Shown: positions 46,821 through 59,421, counted from the first letter of the stretch. The stretch: DNA of 64,000 nucleotides from Cryptomeria japonica (GCF_030272615.1 NC_081406.1:168476361-168540360), one strand, 5' to 3'. Numbers and translations are program-made. Notes: generated by a model from the sequence alone, not told the origin.

Positions 46821-48429
46821 TGTTGGCATTATGTGAATCGGCATGAGCATTATGTGAACCGACATGAGCCTTATGTAAATTGGCATGAAGACATAATGAT
46901 ATTGTATGTTGTCATTGATGTCAATATGAGACATAGTGTGAACCGACACATGAGATAAGTGAAGAAAGAGATACCGACATATGTGTGAACTGGTATATGC
47001 CAAAGTGAAGAGGCACATTTGTTCAGAGTGAACCGGCATGTAGTTATCGGAACCGGCACATGGAAGCACTGTATGACTACCGGTTGGTAAGGCAACTTCC
47101 ACTTTGGGGTTTCTGGTTGGATTATCTCAAGTCTGTGTGATTCAATCAGTGATCTTTGTGTGATGAGTTAGTAGTATGATGGAGGACAGATCGTGTTGCC
47201 ACGTAAGCTCTATGCGCATGAAGGATCTTGCATGAAGAAGACTATTCCTATCTACCTTGAGAATGTGCAAAGTCTATCAAATGGTGATAACGCATGATGG
47301 GTTATCAGCTGCCATGAAAACGGTGGATAATGGATGATGGAGAATGTCTTGAGATCGACTCAAGACTGGTGCATTTAATGCAGTATGTTTCAACAGTTAG
47401 AATCGAACCGTTTGAATTGCTCAACCTAACAGGTTTAGGGTTTAAGGTTTTTGCTACCGACTTGTATGTTCACTATAAGATCAATGTTAGGTTTCTGTCT
47501 GAAGTTGTTGGGAAAAGTTGTGAGTGTGTATCCAATGAAAGTAATACAAGATTCTTGCCAGACCATAGGAGAGAAGAGATACCTGCAAAGTGTATGTGCA
47601 GAAGGAAAAGAGGAGCCTAAATGGATCTGTATTAGTATTAAGTGTTGTTAACAGATCATTGTAATACCTGTTGATCTCTAACCACTTCAACAGTTGCAAA
47701 ATCCCCTAACAGGGTAGCCTTAACTGGCTTGATTCAAAATCCCTTAAATCAGGTGGTCTTAACCGGCTAGTTGTAAATCCCTTAACTGGGTAACTCGAAG
47801 CCAATGAGTTCTGAGAAGCTAGAGAAGCTTAGGAGATCCTTTCAGCTATTGAGTTCTTAAAATCCTCTAACAAGGTGACCCTATTGGATTTAACCCTTAA
47901 CCGGGTGATCCCTAACAGGATCGGTTCCTACCAGAACCTATTGTAATGTTCTTAACCGGACAAGGCTCCTAACAAAGTGGACTTCTAAAGAGTTCAAAAA
48001 GTATCTTGTGGGTATTCATCCCCACCGTGGTTTTTCCCAGTTGGGTTTCCATGTGAAAAATATGTGTGCCATGTGAAATGCTTTTGTCTTGTGATGCTTT
48101 GTTTTATCTGTTATGCACATGAAGTTTCTATGTTTTATGCCTATCTATAAAACATATTGAACTCACTATTGTAAAGATTTGATGGTTAAGTCTACTAGTT
48201 CATGCATGAGAATATTATGATAATGTGGTATTGAGCTAAGAGAAAAGCTTAGTGAGTGACTGGTTCATGACTGATTAAGCTATACTGGATGCTACCAGTT
48301 GCACTTTGTTTATTAGTCATTGTGAGTGTTTGCTGTCAAACTGGTTTTGGACTGTATATGTGTCTGTACCGATTCACCCCCCCCCTCTCATTACCAGTTT
48401 GGTACTAGTGGTTCATCATTGAGTTATCA
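46821..48429 (+). repeat. 5' LTR of Copia-2
   Basis: 1,609 bp, TGTTGGCATTATG to GAGTTATCA. Telobox GTTTAGGGTTTA at about 47433, TATAAG at 47474, the CTAAC-type array at about 47695-47990 and CCCCACCGTGGTTTTT at 48020. Confidence 0.95.
47433..47479 (+). promoter_or_regulatory. telobox and TATA box of the Copia-2 5' LTR
   Basis: GTTTAGGGTTTA at 47433-47444 followed by TATAAG at 47474-47479. The 3' LTR has the same pair at about 53464 and 53505, and Copia-1 has it at 6452-6497. Confidence 0.55.
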
Positions 48430-48431
48430 AT

Positions 48432-48443
48432 TGGTATCAGAGC
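48432..48443 (+). promoter_or_regulatory. primer-binding site of Copia-2
   Basis: Exact TGGTATCAGAGC two bases after the 5' LTR, complementary to the 3' end of initiator methionine tRNA. Confidence 0.95.
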
Positions 48444-48498
48444 ACTCCAGGTCCTCTGTGTTGTAAGCTTAACCGCTTGAGGAAAAGATCCTAGCCAA

Positions 48499-51400
48499 AT
48501 GATGAAGAGGGAAGGTATAAAGTTCAATAGGGAAAACTTTGGTATATGAAAGACAGGATGAAGATATTCATCAAAAGCATGGGTGTTCAACACTGGAGTT
48601 ATGTTGAAAATGTATATGTTGTTCCTACCGGTACTCTCACCGATGACCAAAAGAGAGAGATACAAGAAATGGGCAAGTCATGGAAGCCCTCATCAGTAGT
48701 CTATCTGACATTGAGTTTATTGATGTTCAGGACAAGACAAATCCCAAAGAAGTATGGGATGCTTTTGAAAATATCTATGGTGGTGATGATCATGTAAAAT
48801 AGGCTAAGGAAGAGAGCTTGAGAGGAAAGTTTGAGGACATGAGAATGGTTGAAGGAGAGACCATTCAACAGTATGGAATGTGAATCAAAATAGTTGTTGG
48901 AGAAATAAAGAGTGCAGGTGGCAAAATAGAAGATTCCACTGTGGTAAGTAAAGTCCTGAGATCCCTGTTGCCGGTCTATGCAATAAGGGTTGTTGCTATT
49001 CAGGAGCTGAGATCAATAGACAAGTTTAAGGCATCCTTGGACTCCATCATAGCCAAGTTGACAACCTATGAGCTTAATAGCTTTGATGGTAGTGTTCAAA
49101 AGTCAGAATCAGCTTTTAAAGCTTCTGCTATACCATCCAAAAAAGGAAAAGAGGCTAGCACTAGTGGGGAACCTAGTCAGAACAGAGAGATGAAGGATGA
49201 AGAGTTTTTGATGGAATTTGAAGCTCTTTTAGCCAGGAGATTCCCAAAAGGAACTGGTAAATACAAAGGTAAGCTACCTTTGAAATGTTTCTCCTACAAC
49301 CAGATAGGACATATTGCTATGAACTGTCCTAATAGTGACAACAAGGAAAAACCGGAAAGGTTCAAGAAATTCAAAGGAGGAAATCGGAGAAATTGGTTTG
49401 TGGCAGTTGATGAAGGTGTCACAAATGAGGAATCAGAAGATGAAGAAAATGAAGACATTGTGTTCATTGTTGTAAAGGAAGATGTGATAGACAAGAAGGC
49501 TCTTGTCTCCCGGTTTGAAGATTCCAATGAATGGATCATTGACAGTGGTTGTTCTCACCATATGACTGGTAACCGGAGCAAGTTTCTATCATTAGAAGAG
49601 TATGATGGTGGTGTGGTTCACTTTGGAAATGATGCACCATGCATGGTCAAAGGCAGAGGGTCCATCTTCTTGAATGGAAAGAGTAGTGCTAACATTATGT
49701 ATTGGGTTGATAGTCTTAGACACAACCTTCTAAGTATTGCCCAGTTAAATGACAGTGGACTCACTTTGCAATTCGAGAATGGAGTTTGCAAAATCAAAGA
49801 TAAAAATGGTAAATTGGTAGCCACCGGCATGCAGACTAAAGGTAACCTATTTCATCTAAATGCTAATATAAGTACATGTCTTATGGCTAAGCTTGATGAT
49901 AGCTGGATATGGCATAGGAGATTCTGTCATGTAAACTTTGACAACATTGTGAAGGCTAGTAAGATCAAGGCAGTTAGAGGGTTGTCGGTGCTAAGCAAAC
50001 CAGATAATACCTTGTGTAGAGAATGTCAATTGGGGAAAATGTCTTCCTCAACTTTTAAAGGTAAATCTTTCATTGCTGACAACTTGCTTGATCTTGTGCA
50101 TACTGATTTATGTGGTCCTATGAAAACTAGAAGTGTGCAGGGTGATAGGTACTTCATGATTCTCACTGATGACTGCTCAAGAATGATGTGGGTCACATTC
50201 TTGAAAGACAAGTCTGAAGCTTTTGGGAAATTCAAAGCTTTTAGAGCATTAGTGGAAAAGGAAAGTGGTAAAAGGATCGAGTGTCTCAGAACTGATCAAG
50301 GAGGGGAATTCACTTCCAGTGAATTCAACAAGTACTATGAAGAATTTGGCATCAAGAGACAGCTGTTTGCCCCTTGGACTCCATAGCAGAATGGCCTAGC
50401 AGAGAGGAATAACTAGACTGTGGTTGAAGCAGCTAGAACTATGTTGATCCAAGGAAAGGTTTCTCACACCTTTTGGAGAGAAGTGGTGAGCACTGTAGTT
50501 TACACTATGAACCGGGTAGTCATCAAAAAGGGCAAGGACAAAACTCCTTATGAGTATTGGACCGGTAAGACCCTTGTGGTAAATTATTTTAAGGTCTTTG
50601 GTAGCAAATGTTAGATCAAGAGGACTGAACATTAGGGAAAATTTGAAGCTAAATGTGATGAAGGTATATTTCTAGGATATTCCACCAAGAATAAATCTTT
50701 CAAGTGCTACAACAATAGGACTTAGAGAATTATGGAAAGCATCAATGTAAGAGTTGATGAATCCTCTGAGAAGATTGAGAAAACCAGTAGTGAGGAAGTT
50801 GTAAATGAATCGGTTGCAACCTTCTGGGAATTGGTTGTTAGTCAATTGAGCACCAGTAACAGTGTTCCTAAACTGGTGAACGTTGATACTGATGAAGATA
50901 AGGATGAAGAAGAAAAGAAAGAAGAACCAATTAAGACCATTCCTTGGTATGTCAAGTTGAATCATGATCCCAAGCAGATCATAGGTGATAAGGATGCAGG
51001 AATCCTTACTAGAAGAAAGATCAGAGAAAACTTATGTATGATCTCTGAATTTGAGCCTAAATCATTCAAAGAGGCTCATAATGATGAAGACTGGATCAAG
51101 GCAATGGGAGAAGAACTTGACCAGATAGAGAAAAATGGTACATGGTCCTTGGTACCCAAACCAGAGCATAAAAATGTCATTGGCACCAAATGGGTGTTCA
51201 GAAATAAGTTGAATGAGGATGGCACAGTGATTAGGAATAAATCTAGACTGGTATGCAAAGGATATGCTCAAGAAGAAGGTGAAGACTATGGGGAAACCTT
51301 TGCTCCTATAGCCAGATTGGAAGGAGTTCATATGCTTCTTGCATATGCAGCTTTTAAGAGATTCAAGGTATATCAAATGGATGTAAAATATGCATTTCTA

Positions 51401-52587
51401 AATGGTGTACTTGAAGAGGAGGTATATATTAAGCAACCAGATGGGTTTACCCTATCTGAAGATAGTGACATGGTATGTAGGCTACACAAAGCATTATATG
51501 GTCTAAAGCAAGCACCTAGGGCATGGTATGAGTGCCTACATTCCCATCTTGTGAAGATTGGATTTGAGAGAACAAGTGAAGATAGCAATATCTACTTGAA
51601 GTCTGAAGAAGATCAGATCCTGATCTGTGAAGTCTTTGTTGATGACATCATCTTTGGTGGAGATGACAAGATGAGTCATGAGTTTGCTGATGAGATGAAG
51701 AAAGAGTTCCAAATGTCACTCATAGGGGAGATTAAGTTCTTCATTGGACTGTAGATCTAGCAGATGAAAGATGGAATCTTCATCACTCAGTCCAAATATG
51801 TCAAAGAGGTGTTGAAGACTTTTGGCATGGAAGATAGCAAACCGGTTGGTACACAGATGGTGACCGGTTGCAAATTGACAAAGGAAGATGATTCCACACT
51901 GGTTGATGAGAAGGAATACCAATCAATGATTGGTAAGTTGCATTATGTAGTGCATAGCAGATCGGATATTGCACATGCAGTTGGCATCACTGCAAGGTTC
52001 CAGAAGATTCCAAGAGAATCTCACTTGAGTGCAGTCAAGCGGATTCTTAGGTATCTGAAGGGAACAATTGACTATGGATTGTGGTACCCATACAACAATA
52101 ATTTCAATCTGAAAGTATTCATAGATGCTGATTGGGCCGGTAATGTGGATGACTAGAAGAGTACAACCGGTCGTGCATTCTTTCTCAGTGGTAGACTGGT
52201 CTCATGGATGAGTAAAATCAAAGTTGCATCTCTCAATCTATAGTGGAAGCAGAGTATGTTGCAGCTTTCATGAACTGCACTCAGACAATCTGGATGAAGC
52301 ATGTATTGGAAGGCTTCAAGATCCCTATATCTGAACCGGTAAGTATATTCTGTGATAACACAAGTGCTATCAATATATCAAAGAATCTGGTTTTACATTC
52401 TAGAACCAAGCATTTTGAGCTTAAGTATCATTTCTTGAGGGAAAAGGTTCAGAATAAAGAGATTACACTGGAGCATGTGTCCAGTAAGGAGCAGTTAGCA
52501 GACATATTCACCAAGCCTCTCCCAAAGACAACATTTGTGCATTTGAGAGGTGAATTAGGGGTATTGCCCCTTCAGGAGGTGAACTAA
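48499..52587 (+). pseudogene. Copia-2 gag-pol polyprotein, broken
   Basis: Starts at ATG 48499 and ends TAA 52585-52587. Gag has the UBN2-type region (KTNPKEVWDAFENIYGG) and one zinc knuckle at 49286-49327 whose second Cys is Tyr (CFSYNQIGHIAMNC). Protease DSGCSHH is at 49541-49561. Integrase has the His/Cys region (WHRRFCHVNFD, CRECQLGK) and core (DDCSRMMWV, RTDQGGEF). RT has FVDDI at 51635-51649. RNase H has FCDNTSAIN and ends QLADIFTKPLPK. Single-base deletions near 48551, 48670 and 52216 shift the frame. Stops occur at about 48802, 48880, 50385, 50414, 50612, 50633, 50723, 51754, 51760 and 52156, several clearly from CAG codons. It is the longest copia ORF set here, with 481 uninterrupted codons at 48941-50386. 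Confidence 0.95.
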
Positions 52588-52663
52588 AAGTGGTTGTTCC
52601 ACATCAGTCAAGTACTGGATAGACAAATCTTTGGTTGATTGGTGTGTTTAAGGATGCTACTCC

Positions 52664-52830
52664 TCAGGGGGAGCAACATGAGGAAACAGTGATGATTGTA
52701 CCTCCAGTTTGGCATTGTTGTCAAAGGGGGAGAAGAAGTGAAGTGAAAAGATATCTGTAGCAAATGGGGAGAAGATGTGAAGCAGAGAAGATATCTTTTG
52801 TATATTGCCATCAATGCCAAAGGGGGAGAT
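52664..52830 (+). promoter_or_regulatory. polypurine tract cluster of Copia-2
   Basis: CAGGGGGAGCAAC near 52666, CAAAGGGGGAGAAGAAG near 52724, AATGGGGAGAAG near 52767 and the terminal GCCAAAGGGGGAGAT touching the 3' LTR at 52830. Only the last is adjacent to the LTR. Confidence 0.7.
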
Positions 52831-54476
52831 TGTTGGCATTATGTGAACTGGCATGAGCATTATGTGAACTGGCATGAGCATTATGTGAACTAGCATGGGC
52901 CTTATGTAAACTGGAATGAAGACATAATGATATTGTATGTTGTCATTGATGTCAATATGAGACATAGTGTGAACCGGCACATGAGATAAGTGAAAAAAGA
53001 GATATCGACATATGTGTGAACCGGTATATGCCAAAGTGAAGCGGCACATTTGTTCAAAGTGAACCGGCATGTAGTTATGGGAACCGGCACATGGAAGCAC
53101 TATATGACTACCGGTTGGTAAGGCAGCTTCCACTTCGGGGTTTCCGGTTGGAGTATCTGAAGTCTGTGTGACTCAATCAGTGATCTTTGTGTGATGAGTT
53201 ATCAGTATGATGGAGGACAGATCATGTTGCCATGTAAGCTCTGTGCGCGTGAAGGATCTTGCATGAAGAAGACTATTCCTATCTACCTCAAGAATGTGCA
53301 AAGTCTGTCAAATGGTGATAACGCGTGATGGGTGATCAGTGGCCATGAAAATGGTGGATAATGGATGATGGAGAATGTCTTGAGATTGACTCAAGACTGG
53401 TGCATTTAATGCAGTATGTTTCAATAGTTAGAATCGAATTGTTTGAATTGCTCAACCTAACAGGTTTAGGGTTTAAGGTTTTTGCTACCGACTTGTATGT
53501 TCCCTATAAGATCAATGTTAGGTTTCTGTCTGAAGTTGTTGGGAAAAGTTGTGAGTGTGTATCCAATGAAAGTAATACAAGATTCTTGCCAGACCATAGG
53601 AGAGAAGAGATACCTGCAAAGTGTATGTGCAGAAGGAAAAGAGGAGCCTAAATGGATCTATATTAGTATTAAGTGTTGTTAACAGATCATTGTAATACCT
53701 GTTGATCTCTAACCACTTCAACAATTGCAAAATCCCCTAACAGGGTAGCCTTAACTGGCTTGATTCAAAATCCCTTAAATCGGGTGGTCTTAACTGGCTA
53801 GTTGTAAATCCCTTAACTGGGTAACTCGAAGCTAATGAGTTCTGAGAAGCTAGAGAAGCTTAGGAGATCCTTTCAGCTATTGAGTTCTTAAAATCCTCTA
53901 ACAAGGTGACCCTATTGGGTTTAACCCTTAACCGAGTGATCCCTAACAGGATCGGTTCCTACCAGAACCTATTGTAATGTTCTTAACCGGACAAGGCTCC
54001 TAACAGAGTGGACTTCTAAAGAGTTCAAAAAGTAGCTTGTGGGTATTCATCCCCACCGTGGTTTTTCCTAGTTGGGTTTCCACATGAAAAATATGTGTGC
54101 CATGTGAAATGCTTTTGTCTTGTGATGCTTTGTTTTATCTGTTATGCACATGAAGTTTCTATGTTTTATGCCTATCTATAAAACATATTGAACTCACTGT
54201 TGTAAATATTTGATGGTTAAGTCTACTAGTTCATGCATGAGAATATTATGATAATGTGGTATTGAGCTAAGAGAAAAGCTTAGTGAGTGACCGGTTCATG
54301 ACTGATTGAGCTATATTCGATGGTACCGGTCGCACTCTATTTTACCAGTATCTCTGTTTATTAGTCATTGTGAGTGTTTGCTATCAAACTGGTTTTGGAC
54401 TGTATTTGTGTCTGTACTGATTCACCCCCCCCTCTTAGTACCGGTTTGGTACTAGTGGTTCATCATTGAGTTATCA
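52831..54476 (+). repeat. 3' LTR of Copia-2
   Basis: 1,646 bp, TGTTGGCATTATG to GAGTTATCA, followed by TSD GAAGG. It begins with three GCATTATGTGAAC-type units where the 5' LTR has two. Confidence 0.95.
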
Positions 54477-57022
54477 GAAGGTTCTCATTTTCCTCTCCAT
54501 TTTATCTTTTTCCCCTTGGCTCAAAGGAAGACAAGACACTTGAAAGGAAGGTACTATTGATAAGACCAATTTTAGTAATTTGGCTCTGCTAGCATTGGTT
54601 AACCACTTACCTTTCTATGATTCCATTTTTTTCATTTTTTCCACAACTGGATCCTAAAGTTTATTAACCTTGCTACCCTTTTCTAATGGTAACCCAAGGT
54701 ATCTACTAGGAAATTTCCCTTTATTGAAGCCTAAGATGCGACATAGTGATTCCTCTTGTCATTGAGCTATGTTAAAAAACAAAATTTCTGATTTATTAGT
54801 ATTGATTTCTTGACCAGATGTCATAGCATACTGATCTTAAATCTTCCTAAAAGTTACAGTCTCCAGCTTGCTTCCTTCAACAAAGAGCATTGCATCATCA
54901 ACAAATTTCTGATGAGTGATATTAGCAATAACTTCAATAACTTTAATTCCTTTGATTTATCCCAGAGAATGGGCCTTGCTAATAAATCTACCAAAGGCTT
55001 TTGTCATAATAATGAAAAGAAATGGGGAGATAGGATCATCTTTCCTCAGACCTCTAGAGGATTCAAAGTACCCTTCAAGAGAGCCATTGATCAGAATAGA
55101 GAATCTAGGGGAGGAGATACAACTAAAGATCAAATTGATTAGTTGCTTGTCAAAACCAAATGCCTCCAAACACTTGGATAAAAATCTCAATTCTACTATG
55201 TCATATACTTTTTTAATATCTAGTTTGATAAACATGTTAGGGCTTTTATTATGTTGAATTGTGTGAATTGCCTCTTGGGCTATAATGACACCATCTAGGA
55301 TTGATATCCTAGGTACGAAACTAGTTTGTTCTTCTAATATAATAGAAGGAAAAATAAGCTTGATTTTGTTAGCTAATGCCTTAGAAAAAACCTTATAAAC
55401 TATGTTGCATAGTGATATTGGTTGAAAGTCATCTAATGCATCTTCATTTTCCTTTTTTGGGATGAGTGCAATAAATGTATTGATTATTTGTTTAAGAATT
55501 ATACTTGACTTTCTCATGTATTAGATAGCTTCCCACATATTTTTGCCTACAATATGCCAACATTTCTAAATAAAGCCTGTTGGAAATCCATCTAGCCCTA
55601 GAGCTTTATCTGGATGTAGTTGGTTGATAGCTTCCTCAATTTCAGCAAAGGAGAAACTATTGTCAAGCATTTTATTATCATTTGCAGAGATGATCTTGGG
55701 TACATAGTTTAGAAGTTCTTGTTGGGATATTAAATCTAGACTATCCCAGTTGTTGAGGGAGTATTGTTAGGATCTTAAATCTGAACTATCCCAATTGTTG
55801 AGGGAGGATTTAAAGTAGTTAACTATTTCCATAACAATTTCTCTTGGGTCTTCTAGAATGCCACTACTCCCCCTAATCCTACTAATCCTATTGATATTCC
55901 TTTTGTACTTGACACTATTGTGAAAGAACCTTGTGTTTTTGTCTCCTGAACTTAACCAATTTTCACAAGACTTTTGCTTCCAAAATATCTCCTCTTTTGT
56001 TAATAAATCCTCATAATTATGTAGCAACTCTTTCTCTTTAAAATACTTGTTTTGATCCATACCCTCCTTGATGATACTTTCATTAAATTTGGCTAGATCT
56101 GCCTCAATTATTTCTTTCTCTTTAAAAATGTTTTTAAAATGCTCCTTATTCCACCTTACCATGTCCAATTTAATCTTTTTGAGTTTGGATATGAAATAAT
56201 ACATTTTAGAACCTTGGAATTGTTCCTCTTTCCACCACAAGTGTCAACCTTATCTATGAATTCCTTATCTTGAAATCACATATTTTCAAACTCAAAAGGG
56301 CATTTTCTAGGCTTCTTTTCCATTGTCAGCTCCATCTGGACAGGAAAATGATCAAAGCATGCAATAGTTAAGATGGTCGAGCTCATCGAATGTTGGAATG
56401 CTGCTAGATCTCACTTGAAGAAAAACCGATCCAATTTCTCTACTATATAATTTATGACTATCCTCCTATTGTTCCATGTAAAGGAACCATTAGTCATCCT
56501 AATATCCAACATACTATTATTATTGACCCATTCCCCAAACTCTATTTGTGCCTATGATATATTCTGTAGACTCCTATTTTTTCTATAAGACTTAAAATAG
56601 TATTAAAATTCCCTCCAAGAATAATATTACTATCTGCATTTTGTAACATAAAGGAATCTAACTCTACCCATACATTTCTTTTGCCTATAGTGCTAATAGG
56701 CCCATATATATTAATGATAAGGAAGCTAATTGAGTTATGTAAACTGTTCACTACCATACTGCCAATGTAGTTTATTAGTAACCGGTCATACCTAGTTCTT
56801 TTAGGGTCCCACAATACTGCCAATCCTCCTGCAACCCCTGTAATTAGGTTTCTCCACTTTCCACAAGCCTAATTTCATTTTAAGAGAGCTTCAGTCCTCA
56901 TCCCTTAACTTAGTTTATTGAATCATCATAATATCGGATTGGAAGAGGGTTAAGTTGTGCTTGAGCAGACACTTCTTGTTATGGGCATTCAATCCCCTAA
57001 TGTTCCATGTTGTAATCTTCAT
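54477..57022 (-). pseudogene. LINE ORF2, 5' segment: endonuclease and reverse transcriptase
   Basis: Starts at ATG 57022 with MKITTWNIRGLNAHNKK, the typical start of plant LINE endonuclease. The catalytic DH pair appears in FDHFPVQMEL (about 56345-56375). RT follows: LDDFQPISLCNIVYKVFSK, SFVPRISILDGVI, FIKLDIKKVYDIV, SRGLRKDDPISPFLF (normally RQGDPLSP), and FVDDAMLF at 54891-54905 as the YADD box. The frame then reaches the Copia-2 site. Many stops. A 45-base tandem duplication lies at 55719-55808. Confidence 0.92.
55719..55808 (-). repeat. 45 bp tandem duplication in LINE ORF2
   Basis: Two 45-base units (55719-55763, 55764-55808) containing AACTATCCCAATTGTTGAGG or a close variant. 45 bases keeps frame (15 codons). 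Several mismatches separate the copies, so it is not recent. Confidence 0.85.
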
Positions 57023-57039
57023 TTCTCATTGGAAAGACA

Positions 57040-58490
57040 CTTCCCCTTCCCAACTTGAAAATATCAGTGATCTTTGTCTAATCTTTTACTTCCCTTGCTT
57101 TTGACCTTAACTCCATAAGGGATTTCCTTCCTTTCCTCTTAGGAGCTGACCCAGAATCTGAGGTCTCTTTATTCAGATAGGATAAAGTTATTCCCAACTT
57201 CACTAGATTATCCATACCCACTTCATTAATAAAATTATTGACTCAGGGCTCACCATTAGATTCCATATCGTCCCTGGATTCTAACTCCTCCCTGGATTCT
57301 AACTCTAGGATTTTCAAAATAATTTCTTGCTTCTTTTTAGCAGCTTCTACATTATTCTCATCCCCTGATTCATAATTTGAATCAAATGCATTGTTTATAC
57401 CTATGAGATCATAAACTGCTTCTAAATTAGCAGGAATTTATTCCTAGGCTTCTAGATCCAGATTATCCTGATTCGCCTCCCTGTCTTCTCCATGCATATA
57501 TATGACATCTCATTCATCCTTGTACCTCCAGACAAAAAAATATCTAGACCCATAGTTGTTGCTCCAGTCCCTCTGAAGGAGGTTGTGACACAACCTAGCT
57601 ATGTAGATTCTCAAATGCACCCCTAATCTCCTTATCTCCTTGACATGTAAGATCCACCCTAAAACCTCCTCTCTCAATATCAAATTTAATATTAACTCTT
57701 GAGTCAATCAAGGGGGCCTTGATTGACGGGTCCTTAACCAAATCTCTTGGTTCCGAAATCAGATTGCCAAAAATGGCTCCCTCATAAAATTCTACTTTAA
57801 TGTTGTAAGTCATTTTGCTAGTAATTAACTCCAAAGGTGCCAGGAATTTATCATTACAGTCCATATCTATGAGTATTTTCACTTGCGTTGAACTCATGAA
57901 TTTTTCCTTCAACCCTATGAAAGACCCTAACACATTCACTATCTCTACTAGGGCATCAAAATTCAACAATTCTATAGGAAGATAAGGAAATTTAACCCAT
58001 CTGGGAAATATTTTAGGTTTGTAGTCCAAGGGATTAAAGTTCAAATGCCAATGTATGAAGTGGAAACTCTATCCTTTAAAAATAATTGGCTTTCCATACA
58101 ATAGTTTGTTCTTTAGCTCCTTAGATTTACATTTTATAAAGATGAAATCATTCGGCAGGATATAAATAGTTACTTGTTGATGGTATGCCCAATACCACCA
58201 TTGCTCAATCTTGTCGATCGACTATCTGCTACAACTCCATTTTGCAAATAAACCAAAGCTTTCACAGCTTTCCCAGTTGGCATTCATAATTTTATTGTGA
58301 ATCACAAAAGTATCTCCTCTTTTTGTTCTTTACGATTGCTATGGATTTTGTTGAATTGGTTCTTTGCTAGAGTCGGCTTTTGATCTAATTGATTGTTATT
58401 TTGCTTGTGGATAGGAGCCTTGTTAGGGTTAATTTTTTTATGCTTGTTGTGTTTCTTAGAAGGTCCTGTGCCAGGTTGCTTGGTGGACAT
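57040..58490 (-). pseudogene. LINE ORF1 (DUF4283-type nucleic-acid-binding protein), broken
   Basis: From ATG 58490 (MSTKQPGTGPSKKHNKHKK), Lys/Asn/Gln-rich at first, then after several stops a DUF4283-like core at 58044-57595 with RWVKFPYLPIELLNFDALV and DRVNIKFDIERGGFR-like strands. In plant LINEs this protein binds RNA and acts like gag. The C-terminal third (57600-57040) is heavily interrupted and no zinc knuckle could be read. The boundary with ORF2 is about 57030. Confidence 0.75.
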
Positions 58491-58799
58491 GGCATTAGGG
58501 CCAGGATGTCTATAGAAATTCCCATTGTTGCCTTTCTAACCCTTGTTGGACTAAACCAAATTGTAAAATCCAAACTGCAACGAGAAGCTTGTTGAGATAG
58601 TTTCTCTGCTCACCTTGTTTTCTTGGATTTAACAATTTTCCATTCATTATTTTTATTCTAATTGTGAGATTGCTAGCATTTATCTACCCAACTAGCATTC
58701 AAAAATACCCATTGAGGCCTATAATTATTTGTATTCTGCCTTAAATCGGATTGCCCACCATTGAACTTGCATTGACACATTTATGTTGTTCTACTCAAA

Positions 58800-59421
58800 T
58801 TTGGTCACATCATTTATTTGTTAATCATAATAAATATCAAGATACAAGTTTTTCATATTTTTAGATGTAGTTACAAATAATTTTCAATGCAAATAAAACT
58901 ACATAATTGATCTCTCATTTTAAGTTATGTCGTTATGCATGAACAAGTACTTAGAAGTCTACAACAAACTTTTAATTCTAGTGGAATGTTGCAAGATGAT
59001 CTAAACATGTGAGTTCACATCACCTTTCCATCCCTCTATGAATTTTACAAAGCTATCAAAAAATTGTCCACAACACTAAGATTAGTGGACAAGGTAAAAT
59101 ATTAGATTGAGGTACACACAAAATTGTCATATCAACAACAAACTATGAAACATACCCACATAGTGAGTAGTTAGTATAGAAAGTAAATGCAAATCTACTA
59201 CATTATCAAATTTCTTACTACTCAATTTAGTAACACATAAACCATTTTCTTAATAAATGTGATCAATTAAAAATTGAAAACCTATAACCACATATTGATT
59301 AGTTAGTATAGAAAGTAAATGCAAATTCACTACATTAAATTAAATTTCTTATTACTCAATTTAGCACCACATAAACCCTTTTCATAATAAATGTGACTAG
59401 TGAAAAACTAAAATTTGATGC
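58800..59421. repeat. diverged repeat, first copy, with 132 bp tandem duplication
   Basis: 58800-59260 aligns in the same orientation with 62640-62995 plus 63777-63832: shared order of GCATGAACA, GTGAGTTCA, TACACA and AAAGTAAATG blocks. Inside it, TAGTTAGTATAGAAAGTAAA occurs at 59168 and 59300, marking a 132 bp tandem duplication. Minus-strand translations of both copies share phrases (for example a Y/FMH motif), so an old coding repeat is possible. Confidence 0.55.

Larger units (their letters stand above)
46821..54476 (+). mobile_element. Copia-2: complete Ty1/copia element inside the LINE
   Basis: Plus-strand element of 7,656 bp with TSD GAAGG (46816-46820 and 54477-54481), two LTRs, PBS, gag-pol and PPT. 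It lies in ORF2 of a LINE of opposite orientation. LTRs differ by several percent by eye and by two notable indels: an extra GCATTATGTGAACTG unit near the start of the 3' LTR and about 20 extra bases near 54335. Confidence 0.96.
45134..58490 (-). mobile_element. LINE (non-LTR retrotransposon) split by Copia-2
   Basis: Minus-strand LINE in two pieces, 54482-58490 and 45134-46820, separated by Copia-2 with a GAAGG duplication. Without Copia-2 the coding span is about 5.7 kb. It carries ORF1 with a DUF4283-type domain, then ORF2 with apurinic-type endonuclease, RT, zf-RVT and an RNase H domain, the arrangement of plant L1-clade LINEs. Reading frames are full of stops. The 5' and 3' ends of the element are not defined. 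Confidence 0.9.
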
